From the NCBI GenBank assembly GCA_032117595.1, contig JAULYZ010000017.1:1-64000 (forward strand): DNA of 64,000 nt, written 5' to 3'. The notes under the pieces were generated by a model. It worked only from the letters and a program-made list of their open reading frames with translations, did not search any database and was not told the origin of the DNA. The translations under genes were made by a program, and so were the position numbers. Of the stretch, positions 1 to 10,485 are shown one piece after another (positions within the stretch are counted from its first letter, which is position 1; every line of letters begins with the position of its first letter). Source of the stretch: WLJO01 sp032117595 (GTDB taxonomy: Bacteria > Actinomycetota > Acidimicrobiia > Acidimicrobiales > Ilumatobacteraceae).

Positions 1-1
1 C

Positions 2-139
2 CGTGACCGTCTCTCGGGGGCGGGGGTGGGCTTCGACATCGTGAGCGGCAGCTCGCTCTACCTGCGCGACCCCGACGGAGCGCGGCTCGAGTTGATCAGC
101 GATCCACTCGGCGAGATGTACGGCGTCGAGGTCCTGTAG
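2..139 (+). CDS. VOC (glyoxalase/dioxygenase-fold) protein, C-terminal end
   Basis: Partial gene; its 5' part lies before the window. The visible frame gives about 45 residues ending at a TAG, containing LYLRDPDGARLELI. This is the typical last beta-strand pair of a VOC metal-binding domain, where the Glu of the RLEL segment is usually a metal ligand. Nothing is visible of the active site, so the substrate cannot be named. The gene reads in the same direction as clpB, about 120 bp upstream of it, but the spacing does not suggest an operon. Confidence 0.6.
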   Translation, partial: RDRLSGAGVGFDIVSGSSLYLRDPDGARLELISDPLGEMYGVEVL

Positions 140-261
140 GCGGTGGACGCTGAGAGAAAGTTGATACACTCCGACTAAGGATTTCTGTACACGATCAACA
201 TAGGTCTCGGTTGCGGTTTCGCCGAGCACCCGGTTGAGTGACTGACGAGACGGAGCAACAC

Positions 262-2760
<2,499 letters not shown>

Positions 2761-2832
2761 CCGGGCGCTGCGTCGTGGGCCGGCTCGATTTCACGCCGAT
2801 GGCGGCGCAGCGAACGGGTAGGGTTCATCAAC

Positions 2833-4107
2833 GTGCCGGTCAGCGTTGTCGTAGGGAGCCAGTGGGGGGACGAGGGCAAGGCGAAGATCATCGATCTGCT
2901 CGCCGAGGACCACGATCTCGTCGTGCGCTACCAGGGCGGTCACAACGCCGGGCACACCATCGTTGCGGGCGGGGAGAAGTACGCACTGCAGTTGGTGCCG
3001 TCGGGCGTGCTCTACCCGCACGTGACCCCCGTGATCGCCAACGGGGTGGTCGTCGACCCGGTCACTCTGCTCGACGAGGTCGATCGTCTCACGGCTCGGG
3101 GGGTCGACTGCTCACGCCTGCGCGTGTCGAGCCAGGCTCACCTGATCCTGCCGTGGCACTTCGCGCACGACCGCCTCGCTGAGGGACGTCGCGGCGACAA
3201 CAAGATCGGGACCACGCTCAAGGGCATCGGACCGGCCTACGCCGATAAGGCGCGCCGGGTCGGTCTGCGCGTGGGCGACATGCTCGACCGCACCCGATTC
3301 CGTCAACAACTCACCGAACTGGGAACTGCCGAGAACGATCTCATCACCCATCTCGGCGGAGAGCCGCTTGACATCCGGGCGATCGTCGAGCAGTACGCAG
3401 GCCCCCTCGCAGACCGGGTCGTGCCCTATGTGACCAACACGGTCGCGCTGCTCCACGCGGCACTTGCCGATGGTCGTCGCGTGCTGCTCGAGGGCGCGCA
3501 GGCCACCTTCCTCGACATCGATCACGGCACCTACCCGTACGTCACGTCGTCGAGCCCGACTGCCGGCGGTGCCTGCATCGGGACCGGTCTGGGCCCGCGG
3601 GACCTCTCGCGCATCGTCGGCATCACCAAGGCGTACACCACCCGAGTGGGGTCAGGTCCGTTCCCCACCGAGCTCACCGATGCGCTCGGTGACGCGCTCG
3701 TCGACATCGGTCGTGAGTTCGGCACGGTGACGGGTCGTCGCCGCCGGACGGGCTGGCTCGACCTGCCGATGTTGCGTCATGCGGTGCGCCTCAACAGCCT
3801 CACCGAGCTCGCACTCACCAAACTCGACGTTCTCGACACCTTCGAACGTGTTCGGGTGTGCACCGAGTACCGGATCGCCGGGCGCCGGGCGAGCGAGTAT
3901 CCCGACCGGCTCGACCTGCTCGCCGAGGTGGAGCCGTTGTACGTGGACCTGCCGGGCTGGCAGACCTCGCTCTCGGACGTCCGGCGCATCGATGACCTGC
4001 CGGTGCGAGCGCGTGCAATGGTCGACCTCATCGAGAGCGAGGTCGGGATCCCCGTGCGCTACGTCGGGGTGGGACCCGACCGGGACGCAGTGGTGCAGCG
4101 CGCATGA
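2833..4107 (+). CDS. purA: Adenylosuccinate synthetase
   Basis: Catalyses GTP-dependent condensation of IMP and aspartate to adenylosuccinate, the first committed step to AMP. The N-terminal P-loop-like GSQWGDEGKAK (residues 8-18), the HNAGHT motif, the IMP-binding TSSSPTAGG segment and the C-terminal guanine-binding GVGPDRD region are visible. The 424-aa length is normal. The start is GTG. A TAGGGT hexamer ends eight bases before it and no Shine-Dalgarno is seen, so a leaderless message is likely. Its stop overlaps the purB start as ATGA, so the two enzymes on either side of adenylosuccinate are translationally coupled. Confidence 0.97.
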   Translation: MPVSVVVGSQWGDEGKAKIIDLLAEDHDLVVRYQGGHNAGHTIVAGGEKYALQLVPSGVLYPHVTPVIANGVVVDPVTLLDEVDRLTARGVDCSRLRVSSQAHLILPWHFAHDRLAEGRRGDNKIGTTLKGIGPAYADKARRVGLRVGDMLDRTRFRQQLTELGTAENDLITHLGGEPLDIRAIVEQYAGPLADRVVPYVTNTVALLHAALADGRRVLLEGAQATFLDIDHGTYPYVTSSSPTAGGACIGTGLGPRDLSRIVGITKAYTTRVGSGPFPTELTDALGDALVDIGREFGTVTGRRRRTGWLDLPMLRHAVRLNSLTELALTKLDVLDTFERVRVCTEYRIAGRRASEYPDRLDLLAEVEPLYVDLPGWQTSLSDVRRIDDLPVRARAMVDLIESEVGIPVRYVGVGPDRDAVVQRA

Positions 4108-5405
4108 TCCCGCGTTACTCGAGCCCCGAGATGACGGCGATCTTCGACGACGAGAGCCGCTTCGGTCGATGGCTCGAGGTGGAGTTGCTCGCCACCGAGG
4201 CGCAAGCGACGATCGGTGTCGTGCCGGCAGCAAGCGCCGAGGCGTGTCGCAAGGGCGCACCTGCAATCGACGCTGCCTTTGTTGCACGTGTTCTCGAGCG
4301 CGAGGCCATCACCGATCACGATGTTGCGGCATTCGTCGATGTGGTGCAGGAATCGATCGGTGCACCACACGGGGCCTGGGTTCACTACGGGCTCACGTCG
4401 ACCGATGTTGTGGACACGGCGCTCGCCTGGATGATGCGCGATGCGCTCGACCTCATGCTCGATGCATCCGATGCGTTTGTTGCGCAACTGAAACAGCTCG
4501 CGCTCTCGCACCGCGAGACCGTGATGATCGGGCGCACGCACGGCGTGCACGCAGAACCCACCACCTTCGGTGCAAAGGTGGCGCTCTGGTGCCTCCAGGC
4601 CGATCGGGACCGAGCCCGCCTGCGGCAGGCGCGTGCAGCGATCTCGGTGTGCAAGTTGTCCGGTGCCGTCGGCACCTACTCGAACATCGATCCCCGCGTG
4701 GAGGAACACGTGGGGTCAGCGCTCTCGCTGCACCCGGTGCCGGCCACTCAGGTGCTGGCGCGCGACCGTCACGCAGAGTTCCTCTGGGCGTGCGCTGCTG
4801 TTGGCGCAACGGTCGAGCTCATTGCTGTGGAGTTGCGTCATCTCCAGCGCACGGAGGTCCGTGAGGTGCAGGAGGGCTTCCGCCCGGGGCAGAAGGGTTC
4901 GTCGGCGATGCCGCACAAGCGGAATCCGATCTCTGCCGAGACGTTGTCGGGGCTCTCGAGGATCGTCCGCTCGAATCTGCAGGCGGGGTTGCAGAACGTG
5001 GCGCTCTGGCACGAGCGCGATATCTCGCACTCGTCGGTGGAGCGGGTCATCGTTCCCGACTCTGCACAACTGGCGTACTACATGCTCCGCAGGTGCACAC
5101 GTCTCCTGGCCGGCCTGCAGGTATTCCCCGAACAAATGCGCCGCAACCTGTGGGCCAGCCATGGTCTGGTGTTCAGCCAGCCGGTGCTGCTCGCACTCGT
5201 ACAAGCGGGCATGACCCGAGACGAGGCGTATCGCGTGGTGCAGGAGAATGCACTGCGAGCGTGGGACGAGCACACCGACTTCCGCAGTCTCCTCGAGCAC
5301 GATCCCCGCGTCAGCGTGAGCGCAAGCGCACTCGACGACGCCTTTGATCTCCAGCGCTCGCTGCGGAACCTCGGCCCGGTGTTCGACGCGCTCGACGCTG
5401 TCTGA
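4104..5405 (+). CDS. purB: Adenylosuccinate lyase
   Basis: Splits adenylosuccinate to AMP and fumarate, and SAICAR to AICAR, in purine biosynthesis. It is a fumarase/aspartase superfamily member of 433 aa with the signature SSAMPHKRNPI (catalytic flexible loop), the TSTDVVDT segment, and GRTHGVHAEP carrying the active-site His. The ATG lies inside the end of purA (ATGA overlap), so it is co-translated with purA. A strong hairpin follows the stop at 5407-5433. Confidence 0.97.
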   Translation: MIPRYSSPEMTAIFDDESRFGRWLEVELLATEAQATIGVVPAASAEACRKGAPAIDAAFVARVLEREAITDHDVAAFVDVVQESIGAPHGAWVHYGLTSTDVVDTALAWMMRDALDLMLDASDAFVAQLKQLALSHRETVMIGRTHGVHAEPTTFGAKVALWCLQADRDRARLRQARAAISVCKLSGAVGTYSNIDPRVEEHVGSALSLHPVPATQVLARDRHAEFLWACAAVGATVELIAVELRHLQRTEVREVQEGFRPGQKGSSAMPHKRNPISAETLSGLSRIVRSNLQAGLQNVALWHERDISHSSVERVIVPDSAQLAYYMLRRCTRLLAGLQVFPEQMRRNLWASHGLVFSQPVLLALVQAGMTRDEAYRVVQENALRAWDEHTDFRSLLEHDPRVSVSASALDDAFDLQRSLRNLGPVFDALDAV

Positions 5406-5406
5406 C

Positions 5407-5433
5407 CGACGGGGGCACGCCGTGCTCCCGTCG
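5407..5433. terminator. Hairpin between convergent purB and a minus-strand gene
   Basis: CGACGGG-G-GCAC pairs with GTGC-T-CCCGTCG around a 3-nt loop, giving 11 base pairs with one mismatch. It sits just after purB and is followed directly by a second perfect palindrome, ACGCAGTACTGCGT (5434-5447). There is no U-tract, as is common in high-G+C actinobacteria. It could serve both converging transcripts. Confidence 0.6.
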
Positions 5434-5446
5434 ACGCAGTACTGCG

Positions 5447-5863
5447 TCAGTCGCTACGCGTGAACCCGGCGGCCTTGAGCACGCGGGGCTCCACGCCCAC
5501 CTTGCGCCATGCCGAGTACGAGATGCCCTGACGTTCGCTGTAGCCCCTGGCCACCTTGATGAACTGCGCCTCGAGACCCGAGAGATCGGCGGCGGCCCCG
5601 AGCGTCTCGAGTTCTTGTTCGAGATCCATCTGCTCCTGCACGAGCTTGAGCTCATTCAGTGCATCGGCTTCGTCCAGTTCGGCCTTGATGGCCTTGAGTC
5701 GTCGCTTGATGGAGTCCGGTGTGCGCTTGCGACCCCTCTTGGGACGGTTGTTGCGCAACGCTTCGAGATAGTCACGCACGATCCGGCCTTCTGCCCGGCC
5801 GGTGGCCAGTGCTGCCTTGTGCTGTGCACTCATTGGGCTCTTGGGCCCCCGCTTAGTAGCCAT
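5447..5863 (-). CDS. Small basic conserved-looking protein of unknown function
   Basis: 138 aa with a strongly basic N-terminal third (KRGPKSPMSAQHKAALATGR, then RPKRGRKRTPDSIKRRLKAIK), an acidic helical middle (about 58-95, probable coiled coil) and a C-terminal segment YSAWRKVGVEPRVLKAAG resembling a short helix-turn-helix. No signal peptide or membrane segment is seen. The architecture suggests a small DNA- or RNA-associated protein, but I do not recognise the family. The ATG at 5863 lacks a clear ribosome-binding site. It converges with purB. Confidence 0.7.
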   Translation of the reverse strand: MATKRGPKSPMSAQHKAALATGRAEGRIVRDYLEALRNNRPKRGRKRTPDSIKRRLKAIKAELDEADALNELKLVQEQMDLEQELETLGAAADLSGLEAQFIKVARGYSERQGISYSAWRKVGVEPRVLKAAGFTRSD

Positions 5864-6048
5864 ACAGGAGTGTGACAGTACTGGTTCAATTGGCGAGTCG
5901 TGCGGTGATTGACATGTACAAATACTGAGGTTTGTCCCGCTTGCCGAGTCATGTACGTCTCAGTAACTACACAAATGTTCTATTTATGGGTGAAAAACCC
6001 GTGGCGCCCGCACCGAGTGAGCACAACTATGTCTCGCACCTTGGGCTC
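5864..6048. other. AT-richer intergenic stretch with short repeats
   Basis: 185 bp between two minus-strand genes, visibly poorer in G+C than its surroundings around 5900-6000. It holds two CATGTAC copies (5913-5919, 5950-5956), an inverted pair ACTGAG/CTCAGT (5924-5929, 5959-5964) and a small GGGT-GAAAA-ACCC hairpin (about 5988-6000). No convincing ORF or tRNA is seen. It may hold the terminator of the upstream oxidoreductase gene or a short RNA; neither is established. Confidence 0.35.
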
Positions 6049-6987
6049 TCAGACCACCGGAACCACGTCGCGGGCGATGAGGTCGAGGTGGTCCAGATCG
6101 GAGAGATCGAGCACCTGCAGGTAGATCCGCTGTGCCCCGGCGTTCCGGTACCGCTGGATCATCGCCGCCGCCTCGGCCGGGCTGCCACAGGCCCCGTGGG
6201 CGCGCAACTCCTCGGGCTCCCTGCCGATCGCTGCTGCCCGGCGACGGAACTCGGCCTCGCTGCTCCCCACCGCAACGACCAGCGCCACCGAGTAGCGCAG
6301 GGAGGCGGGATCCCGGCCGATCTTCTCGCAGGCCCGGCGGACCAGCGCCGAGCGCTCGGCAAAGTCGTCCACCGGGGCGAAGGCACGGTTGAACTCGCTG
6401 GCATAGGTGGCCGCCAGCCGCGGGGTCCGCTGGGTGCCCTGGCCGCCGATGATGATCGGCGGGTGCGGCCGCTGCTGGGGCTTGGGCAGGCCGGGCGATT
6501 GCGAGACGCTCAGCGTCCGTCCGCTGAAGTCGAAGGCTGAGCCGGTGGGTGTTGCCCACATCCCGGTGATGATGCCCAACTGGTCCTCGAGCAGGTCGAA
6601 GCGATCCCGCATCGGGGGGAAGGGGATGGCGTGCGCGGTGTGCTCCTGCTCGAACCACCCTGCGCCGAGGCCCAGTTCGAACCGGCCGCCACTCATCTGA
6701 TCGATCTGCGCCGCGGAGATGGCGAGGATGCCGGCGTGGCGGAACGTCACCGAGCACACGAGGGTGCCGAGTCGGATCCGTGAGGTGTCGCGCGCCAGGC
6801 CGGCAAGCGAGACGAGCGCATCGCTCGGCCCGGGGAGTCCCGATGCTCCGCCCATCTTGAGATAGTGGTCCGAACGGAAGAACCCGCCGAAGCCGAGTTG
6901 TTCGGCCCGTCGGGCCACGCCGAGCAGGTCGTCGTAGGAAGCGCCCTGCTGGGGTTCGGTGAAGATGCAGACGTCGTCGAGATCCAT
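6049..6987 (-). CDS. LLM-class flavin/F420-dependent oxidoreductase
   Basis: 312-aa luciferase-like TIM-barrel protein. Family features include SGGRFELGLGAGW (about 98-110), a conserved cofactor-pocket strand, the PPIIIGGQG segment and the C-terminal YLQVLDLSDLDHLDLIA strand/helix. In actinobacteria this family mostly uses coenzyme F420 and less often FMN. The substrate cannot be read from sequence. The ATG at 6987 has TAGCCT six bases upstream, fitting a leaderless start. It is divergent from pyrE with a short shared promoter region. Confidence 0.85.
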   Translation of the reverse strand: MDLDDVCIFTEPQQGASYDDLLGVARRAEQLGFGGFFRSDHYLKMGGASGLPGPSDALVSLAGLARDTSRIRLGTLVCSVTFRHAGILAISAAQIDQMSGGRFELGLGAGWFEQEHTAHAIPFPPMRDRFDLLEDQLGIITGMWATPTGSAFDFSGRTLSVSQSPGLPKPQQRPHPPIIIGGQGTQRTPRLAATYASEFNRAFAPVDDFAERSALVRRACEKIGRDPASLRYSVALVVAVGSSEAEFRRRAAAIGREPEELRAHGACGSPAEAAAMIQRYRNAGAQRIYLQVLDLSDLDHLDLIARDVVPVV

Positions 6988-6993
6988 GCACTG

Positions 6994-6999
6994 AGGCTA
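6994..6999 (-). promoter_or_regulatory. Putative -10 box (TAGCCT) for the LLM gene
   Basis: Hexamer fitting TANNNT that ends six bases before the ATG at 6987. This is the geometry expected when transcription starts at the start codon. No Shine-Dalgarno sequence is present. Confidence 0.5.
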
Positions 7000-7026
7000 G
7001 GTGCCGTCGTGCAAGAGGACGGGGAG

Positions 7027-7032
7027 TACCGT
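7027..7032 (+). promoter_or_regulatory. Putative -10 box (TACCGT) for pyrE
   Basis: TANNNT hexamer seven bases before the GTG at 7040. With no ribosome-binding site present, it supports both that start codon and a leaderless message. Confidence 0.5.
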
Positions 7033-7039
7033 CGGCGCC

Positions 7040-7591
7040 GTGGACGCCATCCTCGAAGCCCTCCGTGAACACGTGTTGACCCACTCACTCAAGCGGGGTG
7101 AGTTCACGCTGAAGTCCGGGGCGAAGAGCGCCTGGTTCCTCGATACCAAGCAGACGGCGTGCCGACCCGAGGGCATCCTGCTCGTCGCACAGGCCGCGCT
7201 CGCACGGATCCCCGCCGACGCCGACGCCATCGGCGGCCTCACCATGGGAGCAGATCCCGTCGCATTCGGCATTGCGGCGATCGGCGCAACGATGGGACGC
7301 CCGCTGCGCAGCTTCAGTGTCCGCAAGGAGGCCAAGGATCACGGGGTGACGGGACGCATCGCAGGTGCACTGCTGCCCGGCGACCGCGTCATCGTCACCG
7401 AGGACACGGTCACCCGAGGCACGTCGATCATGGAGGCGGTGGATGCTGTCACGGCGTTCGGCGCGCATGTGGTTGCCATCACCGTCATCGTCGACCGAGG
7501 TGGCACGTGCGGCGCGATGGCGGCAGAACGGGGTATCCCGTTCCTGCCGCTGCTGACCGCACCCGATCTCGGCTTCGGCTACGGCACCTGA
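7040..7591 (+). CDS. pyrE: Orotate phosphoribosyltransferase
   Basis: Transfers the PRPP ribose-phosphate to orotate, giving OMP in pyrimidine synthesis. It is a 183-aa type I PRTase. The PRPP-binding loop VIVTEDTVTRGTSIMEAV occupies about residues 116-133, the FSVRKEAKDHG flexible catalytic loop lies before it, and an N-terminal FTLKSGAKSAWFLD segment matches OPRTase substrate binding. The GTG start was chosen because a TANNNT box precedes it by seven bases. The gene is isolated from other pyr genes and is followed 17 bp later by an enoyl-CoA hydratase gene. Confidence 0.92.
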   Translation: MDAILEALREHVLTHSLKRGEFTLKSGAKSAWFLDTKQTACRPEGILLVAQAALARIPADADAIGGLTMGADPVAFGIAAIGATMGRPLRSFSVRKEAKDHGVTGRIAGALLPGDRVIVTEDTVTRGTSIMEAVDAVTAFGAHVVAITVIVDRGGTCGAMAAERGIPFLPLLTAPDLGFGYGT

Positions 7592-7608
7592 GTTGGGAGA
7601 ATGACGTC

Positions 7609-8388
7609 ATGAGCGACTCCTCCACTGCGCCGGTTCTTGTCGAGCGCGACGGCACCATCGTCACCATCTCGCTGAACCGACCCGACCGTGGCAATGGCCT
7701 CAACCGGGCAATGTGCGACTCGCTGCAGGCCGCAACCCGTGGTCTCACCCACGACCCCTCCGTCACCGCAGTCATCATGCGCGCCAACGGGCCGAGGTTC
7801 TGCGTGGGTGGTGACATTGCCGAGTTCGCCGCCGCCGGTGATGCGATGTCGACGTTCATCGACGCGCTTGCCTCGGACCTCCACGACGCGATGCTCCACC
7901 TCCAGTCGGCGAGCGCTCCCACCATCGCTGCAGTGCGCGGCGCGTGTGCCGGCGCCGGCATCGGCATGGCGGTGGGTTGCGATCTCGTCGTTGCGGGTGA
8001 GAGCGCCTCGTTCACCATTGGTTATCCCGGTGTCGGACTCTCCCCCGACGGCGGCTCGTCGTTCTTCCTCTCGCGCATCGTCGGTCTGCGCCGCGCGATG
8101 GAGATGGTGGTCACCAATCGAACGGTCGGTGCGGCCGAGGCGCGGGAGTGGGGACTGGTGAACGAGGTAGTCCCCGACGATCAGGTCGATGCGCGGGCGC
8201 TGGAACTCGCCCGGCAGGTGAGCAAGTTCCCGGTCGGCGCACTCGGCGCAGCGCGCCGACTGGTGATGGCGGGCGCATCGTCGACGCTTGCCGAGGCGTT
8301 CCTCCGCGAGGAAGAGAGCATTGCCCGACTTGCCGGGAGCGATGAGGCCCGGGCGCGGGTGGCCGCGTTCCTCAGCCGTTCGAAGTGA
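7609..8388 (+). CDS. Enoyl-CoA hydratase/isomerase (PaaG-like)
   Basis: 259-aa crotonase-fold protein. The oxyanion-hole strands are visible as FCVGGDIAEF and RGACAGAGIGMAVGCDL. The stretch VGLSPDGGSSFFLSR has an Asp where classical hydratases have Gly/Ala after Pro, as in PaaG-type and enoyl-CoA isomerases. An isomerase role in acyl-CoA breakdown is therefore more likely than simple hydration. It lies 17 bp after pyrE with no obvious link to pyrimidine synthesis. Its 3' end overlaps the convergent F420 oxidoreductase gene by 17 bp. Confidence 0.85.
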   Translation: MSDSSTAPVLVERDGTIVTISLNRPDRGNGLNRAMCDSLQAATRGLTHDPSVTAVIMRANGPRFCVGGDIAEFAAAGDAMSTFIDALASDLHDAMLHLQSASAPTIAAVRGACAGAGIGMAVGCDLVVAGESASFTIGYPGVGLSPDGGSSFFLSRIVGLRRAMEMVVTNRTVGAAEAREWGLVNEVVPDDQVDARALELARQVSKFPVGALGAARRLVMAGASSTLAEAFLREEESIARLAGSDEARARVAAFLSRSK

Positions 8389-8842
8389 CGTCCGGCGCCT
8401 TGGTGGGCGACGCAGGATCGTCGTAACGCCACCACCGCAACTCGTCGAGGGCGATCCGGTACACCGGACCAGACGGTCGCTGCCGTGCGTACTGCGCGTA
8501 CTTGCGGCACAACTCGTCGAGCAACGGCTCGGCGTCGGGCGATGCGATGTCGAGCACCTCTGCCGCTCCGCGCACCCGGATCCACCAGAGTTGCGCCCAG
8601 TCGGCGTCGTCGTAGTGATCGACGAGCACCGTTGCCTCCCCGCGTGCCGTCATGTCGTCGAGACGCCGCAGTTGCCCAACGCGCTTGGGCTTGTGATCGA
8701 CCGCGCTCACGAGGTGGTTGTCGACAAGGGCGAAGCAGATGGGAACCAGCCGGATTGCTCCGTCGTTGCCGGCGGTGCCGAGCCGACCGACGCGTGCCGC
8801 TGCGAGTTCCCGCAGGACCCAGTCGGGGACGGTGGTGCTCAT
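8372..8842 (-). CDS. PPOX-class F420-dependent oxidoreductase (split-barrel fold)
   Basis: 156 aa of the pyridoxamine-phosphate-oxidase-like split barrel. The N-terminal VGRLGTAGNDGAIRLVPICF strand pair and the basic KPKRVGQLRRL segment match the F420-binding subgroup known from mycobacteria. The C-terminal ALDELRWWRYDD is typical. It probably reduces or oxidises a small molecule with F420; the substrate is unknown. It is transcribed downstream of, and in the same direction as, another luciferase-like gene (17-bp gap), suggesting co-expression. Confidence 0.85.
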   Translation of the reverse strand: MSTTVPDWVLRELAAARVGRLGTAGNDGAIRLVPICFALVDNHLVSAVDHKPKRVGQLRRLDDMTARGEATVLVDHYDDADWAQLWWIRVRGAAEVLDIASPDAEPLLDELCRKYAQYARQRPSGPVYRIALDELRWWRYDDPASPTKAPDVTSNG

Positions 8843-8859
8843 GGCGTGGTCCGTGATGC

Positions 8860-9753
8860 CTAGCGGCCGAACAGATATGGCGCCAGGAGCGAGAACGAAC
8901 GATCGTTGAACGGGCTCACCTGCACACGGTTCACGCCGGCCTCCCCGAGCGCGAGCATCGAGGCCGCAACCTTCTTCGCGGAGCCGAAGAAACCACCGAA
9001 GAAACTGTCGCCGAGCAACTGTTCCACCATTGCGGTCTGCGGATCGTCACCGACACTGCAGAGGATGAACACACTGATCGGGATTTCGGGCTTGATGGCG
9101 CGCACACTCGCAACCATCTCGTGCAGGTGACTCTCCGGGATCTCCGCGAGCTTCGGCAGATCGAGTGCACCGCCCTTGGTGGCCGCAGAGTTCAGCTTCA
9201 GTTCGACACGGTCGAGGAACGGCGTTGCTCCGGCCACCGTGCGCGGCCCGCCCAGTGACGCAACGAGAGGGGGTGCCGGGTGGCGTCGACTGCCCGAATC
9301 GATGTGGGTGACGTCGATGTCGTAGTACCGACCCGAGAAACGTGCGGACCCGGTGTCGAACAATTGACGAACGATCTGGACAGCCTCGATGAGGCGTCCT
9401 GCGCGTTCGTTGGGCGCGGGGTACGCGAGCGCAGAGCCGATGCACTCGTCGCGGCTCCATCCTGCGCCGAGGCCCGCCTCGAACCGGCCGCCCGACAGGG
9501 CCTGGAGCGTCAGGGAGGCCTGAGCGAACTCGACAGGACTGCGGAACAGGTTGTTGGCGAACGAGGTGGTGAGGAGGCAGCGCTCGGTGGCTGCTGCCAT
9601 CGCCGCCAGGGTCACCCATACGTGGGGATACGCGCGCGTGCCGGACCAGAAGTGATCGGCACAGCCGAGGACCTGCCAGCCCTCGGCCTCGCGCTCGGTC
9701 GCCCAGGCCATCGGGTCGACGTCAACGGTCATGAAGTTGGCGATGAAGTCCAC
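8860..9753 (-). CDS. LLM-class F420-dependent oxidoreductase
   Basis: 297 aa luciferase-like barrel. Visible features are an N-terminal FIANFMTVDVDP strand, GCADHFW, the cofactor-pocket segment SGGRFEAGLGAGWSRDE, and a C-terminal GVNRVQVSPF strand. The GTG at 9753 was chosen because it includes the first barrel strand; an internal ATG at 9732 would cut it. It shares a direction and a 17-bp gap with the downstream PPOX-type F420 gene, a plausible two-gene F420 redox unit. Confidence 0.82.
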   Translation of the reverse strand: MDFIANFMTVDVDPMAWATEREAEGWQVLGCADHFWSGTRAYPHVWVTLAAMAAATERCLLTTSFANNLFRSPVEFAQASLTLQALSGGRFEAGLGAGWSRDECIGSALAYPAPNERAGRLIEAVQIVRQLFDTGSARFSGRYYDIDVTHIDSGSRRHPAPPLVASLGGPRTVAGATPFLDRVELKLNSAATKGGALDLPKLAEIPESHLHEMVASVRAIKPEIPISVFILCSVGDDPQTAMVEQLLGDSFFGGFFGSAKKVAASMLALGEAGVNRVQVSPFNDRSFSLLAPYLFGR

Positions 9754-9804
9754 GGGCGAACTCTTCCACCTCAACAGGCACCCGTCACAGTCTGGGAAGA
9801 TGCG

Positions 9805-10485
9805 ATGGTGAGCCCGCACCGCCCGTTCGATCATCCCGAGGCCCGCGAGGCGATCGTCGACGCCGGACGCCGTCTCGCCGATCGCGGTCTGGTGACGGGC
9901 ACATCGGGGAACCTGTCGGTACGGGTCGGTGACCGGGTGGTGGTGACTCCCACCGGGGCGCCCCTCGATGCACTCGACGCCGAGCGACTGTCGGTGCTCG
10001 ATCTCGGTGGAGTGCACCTGAGCGGGCCGGTGCCCACGAGCGAGGTTCCCCTGCATCTCGCGATCTATCGGTCGACCGACACACTGGCGGTGGCCCACAC
10101 GCATGCCGTCGCCTCCACGGCGGTCTCGTGCACCTGCGACGAACTTCCGGCGCTGCACTACAACGTGCTGGCTCTCGGTGGAGCGCCCCGCACGTCTCGC
10201 TATGCGACCTTCGGATCCGAGCAACTCGGTATCAACGTGGTGGAGGCGCTGGGGCAGGGTCGTCATGCAGCGCTCATGCAGAACCACGGCTCGATCGCAG
10301 TCGGCTCGTCGCTGGCCGAGGCCTGTGATCGGCTCGAACTGCTCGAGTGGCTCTGCGAACTGCACCTTGCTGCGCACCGACTCGGCAGCCCTCGCGTGCT
10401 GTCGAACGACGAGCTCGCCGACGCTGCCCGGGCCTTTGCGGCGAATCGGGACCGACTGCGACCGGGAGTCAGACCAGAGAGATGA
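9805..10485 (+). CDS. Class II aldolase/adducin-family protein
   Basis: 226-aa zinc-dependent aldolase fold related to fuculose- and ribulose-phosphate aldolases. It shows the phosphate-binding GTSGNLSVR, a Glu in SEVPLHLAIY (catalytic/zinc region), the zinc-binding AHTHAVAS and a third His in QNHGSIAVG. It probably cleaves or epimerises a short phosphosugar, but the substrate is unknown. The ATG at 9805 follows GGGAAG. Its end overlaps the end of selD by 17 bp in convergent orientation. Confidence 0.85.
   Translation: MVSPHRPFDHPEAREAIVDAGRRLADRGLVTGTSGNLSVRVGDRVVVTPTGAPLDALDAERLSVLDLGGVHLSGPVPTSEVPLHLAIYRSTDTLAVAHTHAVASTAVSCTCDELPALHYNVLALGGAPRTSRYATFGSEQLGINVVEALGQGRHAALMQNHGSIAVGSSLAEACDRLELLEWLCELHLAAHRLGSPRVLSNDELADAARAFAANRDRLRPGVRPER

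Noticed and set aside
160..199. GTTGAT...ATCAAC inverted repeat before clpB as a heat-shock operator (HAIR or CIRCE)
   Set aside because: The arms are only six bases and 28 bp apart and do not match the HAIR or CIRCE consensus.
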